From positions 1-9,781 of the forward strand of contig JAZTWJ010000057.1 of NCBI GenBank assembly GCA_045635785.1: a DNA stretch of 9,781 nucleotides, read 5' to 3'. The position numbers and the translations under genes are program-made. Positions 6,629 to 9,781 of this stretch are shown piece by piece. The stretch's first letter is position 1. Every line of letters starts with the position of its first letter. The stretch is from Flemingiibacterium sp045635785. GTDB taxonomy: Bacteria; Bacillota; Clostridia; Oscillospirales; CAG-272. The notes beneath the pieces were generated by a model. It was given only the letters and a program-made list of their open reading frames with translations. It was not told where the DNA came from and made no database searches.

Positions 6629-9600
6629 ATGGTTTACAGAATATTTGTTGAAAAACAGCCTGCACATGCCGTAGAAGCACGTTCCCTGTCGGCGGATATC
6701 CGCGAGAATCTGATGATTACCTCGCTTGATTCGCTGCGCGTGCTCAATCGATATGATATCGAGGGGATTTCTGCGGAGATTTTCGAGAAGGCGAAGAATA
6801 CGATTTTTTCGGAGCCCCAGAGCGACATCATTTTCGATGAACCGGAGCTTTTGGAGGGCGATAAGATCTTTGCTGTGGAATATCTGCCCGGTCAGTTTGA
6901 CCAGCGTGCCGATTCCTGCGCGCAATGCGTACAGTTGATCACCTACGAGGACAGACCTGCGGTTCGTACTGCTCGCGTATACATCCTTTCGGGCGATGTT
7001 TCCGAAGCTGAGCTTGCAAAGATCAAGGCATATGTGATCAACCCCGTGGAGAGCCGCGAGGCATCTCTTGCAAAGCCCGAAACGCTTGCCGAAAAGTTTG
7101 ATATTCCCACCACCGTTGAGACCATCGAGGGCTTCATCGGCTATGGGGAGGACGAACTGAAGGCATTCCTCAAAAAGTACGCGCTGGCAATGGATCTTGA
7201 CGATGTCAAGTTCTGCCTGCAGTATTTCCGTGACGAGGAGAAGCGCGATCCCACCATTTCGGAGATCCGCCTCATCGACTCCTATTGGTCTGACCATTGC
7301 CGTCATACCACCTTCCTCACCGCCATTGACGAAGTCAAGATCGGTGACAAATTCATCGAGGAAACCTACAACGATTACATGGAAAAGCGCAAGCTGCTTT
7401 ACGGCGCGCGCAAGAAGAATGTCACGCTGATGGATATTGCGACCATCGCGGGCAAATATCTGAAGAGCATCGGTGCGCTCAAGAATTTGGATGAATCCGA
7501 GGAGATCAACGCCTGCTCCATCAAGATCAAGGTGGATGTGGACGGAGAGCTGCAGGATTGGCTGCTCATGTTCAAAAACGAAACGCACAATCATCCCACC
7601 GAAATCGAGCCATTCGGCGGCGCGGCAACCTGCCTTGGCGGTGCCATCCGTGACCCGCTGTCGGGACGTGCCTATGTATATCAGGCAATGCGTGTCACCG
7701 GCTGTGCGGATCCCCGCGTAGCGGTTGCGGACACCATGCCCGGCAAGCTTCCCCAGAGTAAAATTACTCACGGCGCATCCGCAGGCTACTCCTCCTACGG
7801 AAACCAGATCGGTCTTGCCACGGGCGCTGTCTATGAGCTGTATCATCCCAACTATGTTGCAAAGCACCTGGAAATCGGTGCTGTTGTGGGCGCCGCTCCC
7901 GAGAAAAACGTGGTGCGCGAGCGTCCCGAACCGGGCGATGTCATCATCCTGCTTGGCGGCAGAACCGGTCGCGACGGTTGCGGCGGCGCAACCGGCTCCA
8001 GCAAGGCACATACCGCAGAATCGCTTACCACCTGCGGCGCAGAGGTTCAGAAGGGTAATCCCCCCGAGGAGCGCAAGATCCAGCGTCTGTTCCGTGATGA
8101 AAATGTCACCCGTCTGATCAAACGCTGCAATGACTTTGGTGCGGGCGGTGTATCCGTTGCCATCGGTGAGCTGGCGGACGGCTTGCTGATCGATCTGTCC
8201 AAGGTTCCGAAGAAATACGAGGGACTTGACGGCACCGAGCTTGCCATTTCCGAGTCGCAGGAGCGCATGGCTGTGGTTGTAGCAGCCGAGGATGCGGAGA
8301 AATTCCGCGCATTCGCTTCCCGCGAAAATCTGGAATCCACCATCGTTGCCACCGTTACCGAGGAAGCACGCCTCAAGATGCTGTGGAACGGCAATTATAT
8401 CATCGACCTTTCCCGCGAATTCCTCAATTCCAACGGCGCGGAAAAGCATACCGACATCGAGATCACCAAGGTCAACATGGACGGCCTGCTGGACGGCTAT
8501 GCCGCACAGCTTGACACCGCTGATACCAAGGGCGCACTCAAGACGCTTATCGGCGATCTCAACATCTGCTCCCAGCGCGGTCTGGTCGAGAAATTCGACA
8601 GTTCCATCGGCGCGGGTACGGTCGTTATGCCCTACGGCGGCAAATATCAGCTGACACAGCCTCAATATATGGCGGCAAAGATTCCCGTGCTTCACGGTGA
8701 AACCGACACCGCATCTGTCATGGCATATGGCTACGATCCCTTCCTGTCCGAAAAGAGCCCCTATCACGGCGCGGTTTACGCGGTGGTGGAATCGGTGGCA
8801 AAGCTGGTTGCGGCGGGTATCGACTACAAGAATGTTTATCTCACCTTCCAGGAATATTTTGAGCGCACCGCCGGCAAGCCCGAGCGTTGGGGCAAGCCCA
8901 TGGCGGCTCTGCTCGGCTCTGTAAAGGCACAGCTGGAGCTTGGCATTGCGGCAATCGGCGGCAAGGACAGTATGTCGGGTACTTTTGAGAACATTGATGT
9001 ACCGCCTACGCTGGTTTCCTTTGCCATCAGCCCCATGGATGCAAAGAAGATCGTCACTCCCGAATTCAAGCAGGCAGGCGACCGCGTATACTATCTCGCA
9101 CCTGCATACACCGCAGACAAGCTCCCCGATTTTGAGAGCTTGCGCGCACTGTTTGAGAAGGTTTATGCAATCGCGGATGCTGGCAAGGCAAAAGCCATCT
9201 ACACCGTAGATGCGGGTGGCGTGGCAGAAGGCTTGATGAAGATGACCTTCGGTAATCGCATCGGCTTCAAGTCTGAAGGTATTGACGCAGATAAGTTGTT
9301 CAAGTTAAACTATGGCGCGTTTATTATCGAAACGAACGAAACGCTGGATGCAGAGTTGCTCGGCTATACCACCGGCGACGGCAAGTTCACCGTCGGTGAG
9401 GCTTCCTTTGCCATCACCGAGCTGGCGGATGAATGGGAAAGCACACTCGAAAAGGTATTCCCCACCAAAGTTCCCGCAATCAAGGCGGAAACGGTGGAAT
9501 CCTTCACCTGCACCGAGCGTGCCAAGGCACACCATGCGGACAGCTTTGCAAAGCCTCGCGTGGTCATCCCCGTATTTCCCGGCACCAACTGCGAATATGA

Positions 9601-9781
9601 TACCATGCGCCGTTTTGAAGCGGCAGGTGCATATGCAGACATCTTTGTTCTGCGCAACCTTGATGCCAACGCATTGGGCGCCGCGGTTGACGAATTGGTA
9701 AAGCTGCTCGATAACGCACAGATCATGATGATTCCCGGCGGCTTCTCCGGCGGTGACGAGCCCGACGGCTCCGGCAAATTC
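6629..9781 (+). CDS. purL: Phosphoribosylformylglycinamidine synthase, single-chain PurL (3' end beyond window)
   Basis: Catalyses the fourth step of de novo purine synthesis: FGAR plus glutamine and ATP gives FGAM. The open frame runs 1,051 codons without a stop to the window edge. It begins at ATG 6629, seven bases after AAAGGAG. In order: a PurS-like N-terminal region (~1-150); a linker with SYWSDHCRHTTF (218-229), typical of fused PurL; the first AIRS-type synthase half with FKNETHNHPTEIEPFGG (315-331) and LGGRTGRDG (442-450), then DFGAGGVSVAIGELADG (from 502); a second half with GGKDSMSG (777-784); and the start of the glutaminase domain at KPRVVIPVFPGTNCEYD (975-991), reaching GGFSGGDEPDGSG (1037-1049). 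The nucleophile cysteine and the Glu/His of the glutaminase triad lie beyond the window. Single-chain PurL proteins are usually about 1,230-1,300 residues, so roughly 200 are missing. No other pur gene is visible and no purine riboswitch was recognised upstream. Confidence 0.97.
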   Translation, partial: MVYRIFVEKQPAHAVEARSLSADIRENLMITSLDSLRVLNRYDIEGISAEIFEKAKNTIFSEPQSDIIFDEPELLEGDKIFAVEYLPGQFDQRADSCAQCVQLITYEDRPAVRTARVYILSGDVSEAELAKIKAYVINPVESREASLAKPETLAEKFDIPTTVETIEGFIGYGEDELKAFLKKYALAMDLDDVKFCLQYFRDEEKRDPTISEIRLIDSYWSDHCRHTTFLTAIDEVKIGDKFIEETYNDYMEKRKLLYGARKKNVTLMDIATIAGKYLKSIGALKNLDESEEINACSIKIKVDVDGELQDWLLMFKNETHNHPTEIEPFGGAATCLGGAIRDPLSGRAYVYQAMRVTGCADPRVAVADTMPGKLPQSKITHGASAGYSSYGNQIGLATGAVYELYHPNYVAKHLEIGAVVGAAPEKNVVRERPEPGDVIILLGGRTGRDGCGGATGSSKAHTAESLTTCGAEVQKGNPPEERKIQRLFRDENVTRLIKRCNDFGAGGVSVAIGELADGLLIDLSKVPKKYEGLDGTELAISESQERMAVVVAAEDAEKFRAFASRENLESTIVATVTEEARLKMLWNGNYIIDLSREFLNSNGAEKHTDIEITKVNMDGLLDGYAAQLDTADTKGALKTLIGDLNICSQRGLVEKFDSSIGAGTVVMPYGGKYQLTQPQYMAAKIPVLHGETDTASVMAYGYDPFLSEKSPYHGAVYAVVESVAKLVAAGIDYKNVYLTFQEYFERTAGKPERWGKPMAALLGSVKAQLELGIAAIGGKDSMSGTFENIDVPPTLVSFAISPMDAKKIVTPEFKQAGDRVYYLAPAYTADKLPDFESLRALFEKVYAIADAGKAKAIYTVDAGGVAEGLMKMTFGNRIGFKSEGIDADKLFKLNYGAFIIETNETLDAELLGYTTGDGKFTVGEASFAITELADEWESTLEKVFPTKVPAIKAETVESFTCTERAKAHHADSFAKPRVVIPVFPGTNCEYDTMRRFEAAGAYADIFVLRNLDANALGAAVDELVKLLDNAQIMMIPGGFSGGDEPDGSGKF

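Noticed and set aside
6599..8767. A 722-codon open frame on the minus strand opposite purL
   Set aside because: It is antisense to purL, whose translation has every expected catalytic motif. The antisense product has no recognisable domain and is rich in Gly/Leu/Ile/Cys/His as expected from the complement of biased codons.

Overview
This window looks like ordinary chromosomal DNA from a low-to-moderate GC Firmicute, most likely an anaerobic Clostridia-type gut bacterium. That is an inference from three things: strong AGGAG-type ribosome sites with sigma-A promoters, a YtrA/YtrB-like GntR-ABC operon, and a fused single-chain PurL of the kind common in Clostridia. I found no mobile element, CRISPR array, tRNA or rRNA.

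Layout. Positions 54-3590 (minus strand) form a compact three-gene operon: a short GntR/YtrA-type repressor, an ABC ATPase and a large ABC-2 permease with an extracytoplasmic C-terminal domain. The reading frames overlap (ATGA junction, then 23 bp), and a terminator-like hairpin follows at the left edge. Positions 3591-3771 are a divergent control region. It holds a strong promoter for the operon overlaid by nested CTGTAC/GTACAG-type inverted repeats (a likely autorepression operator) and a perfect TTGACA-17-TATAAT promoter facing right. Positions 3793-4938 (plus) encode a Gfo/Idh/MocA-family NAD(P)-dependent oxidoreductase. A 254-bp gap follows, with a weak hairpin, a 16-codon mini-ORF and an extended -10 promoter. 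Positions 5193-6518 (plus) encode the tRNA methylthiotransferase MtaB. A 110-bp gap with a GC hairpin and a perfect 24-bp tandem duplication leads into purL (6629 to the right edge), a single-chain phosphoribosylformylglycinamidine synthase cut off inside its glutaminase domain.

How the genes work together. The three leftward genes plausibly act as one inducible, self-repressed membrane export or sensing unit. The rightward genes are unrelated in function: a sugar or cyclitol-type dehydrogenase, a tRNA modification enzyme and a purine biosynthesis enzyme. mtaB and purL may share transcription, because no convincing promoter is visible directly before purL. I see no undescribed system. The most interesting parts are the operator architecture at 3616-3660, the permease's C-terminal domain, and the tandem repeat with alternative hairpins before purL.
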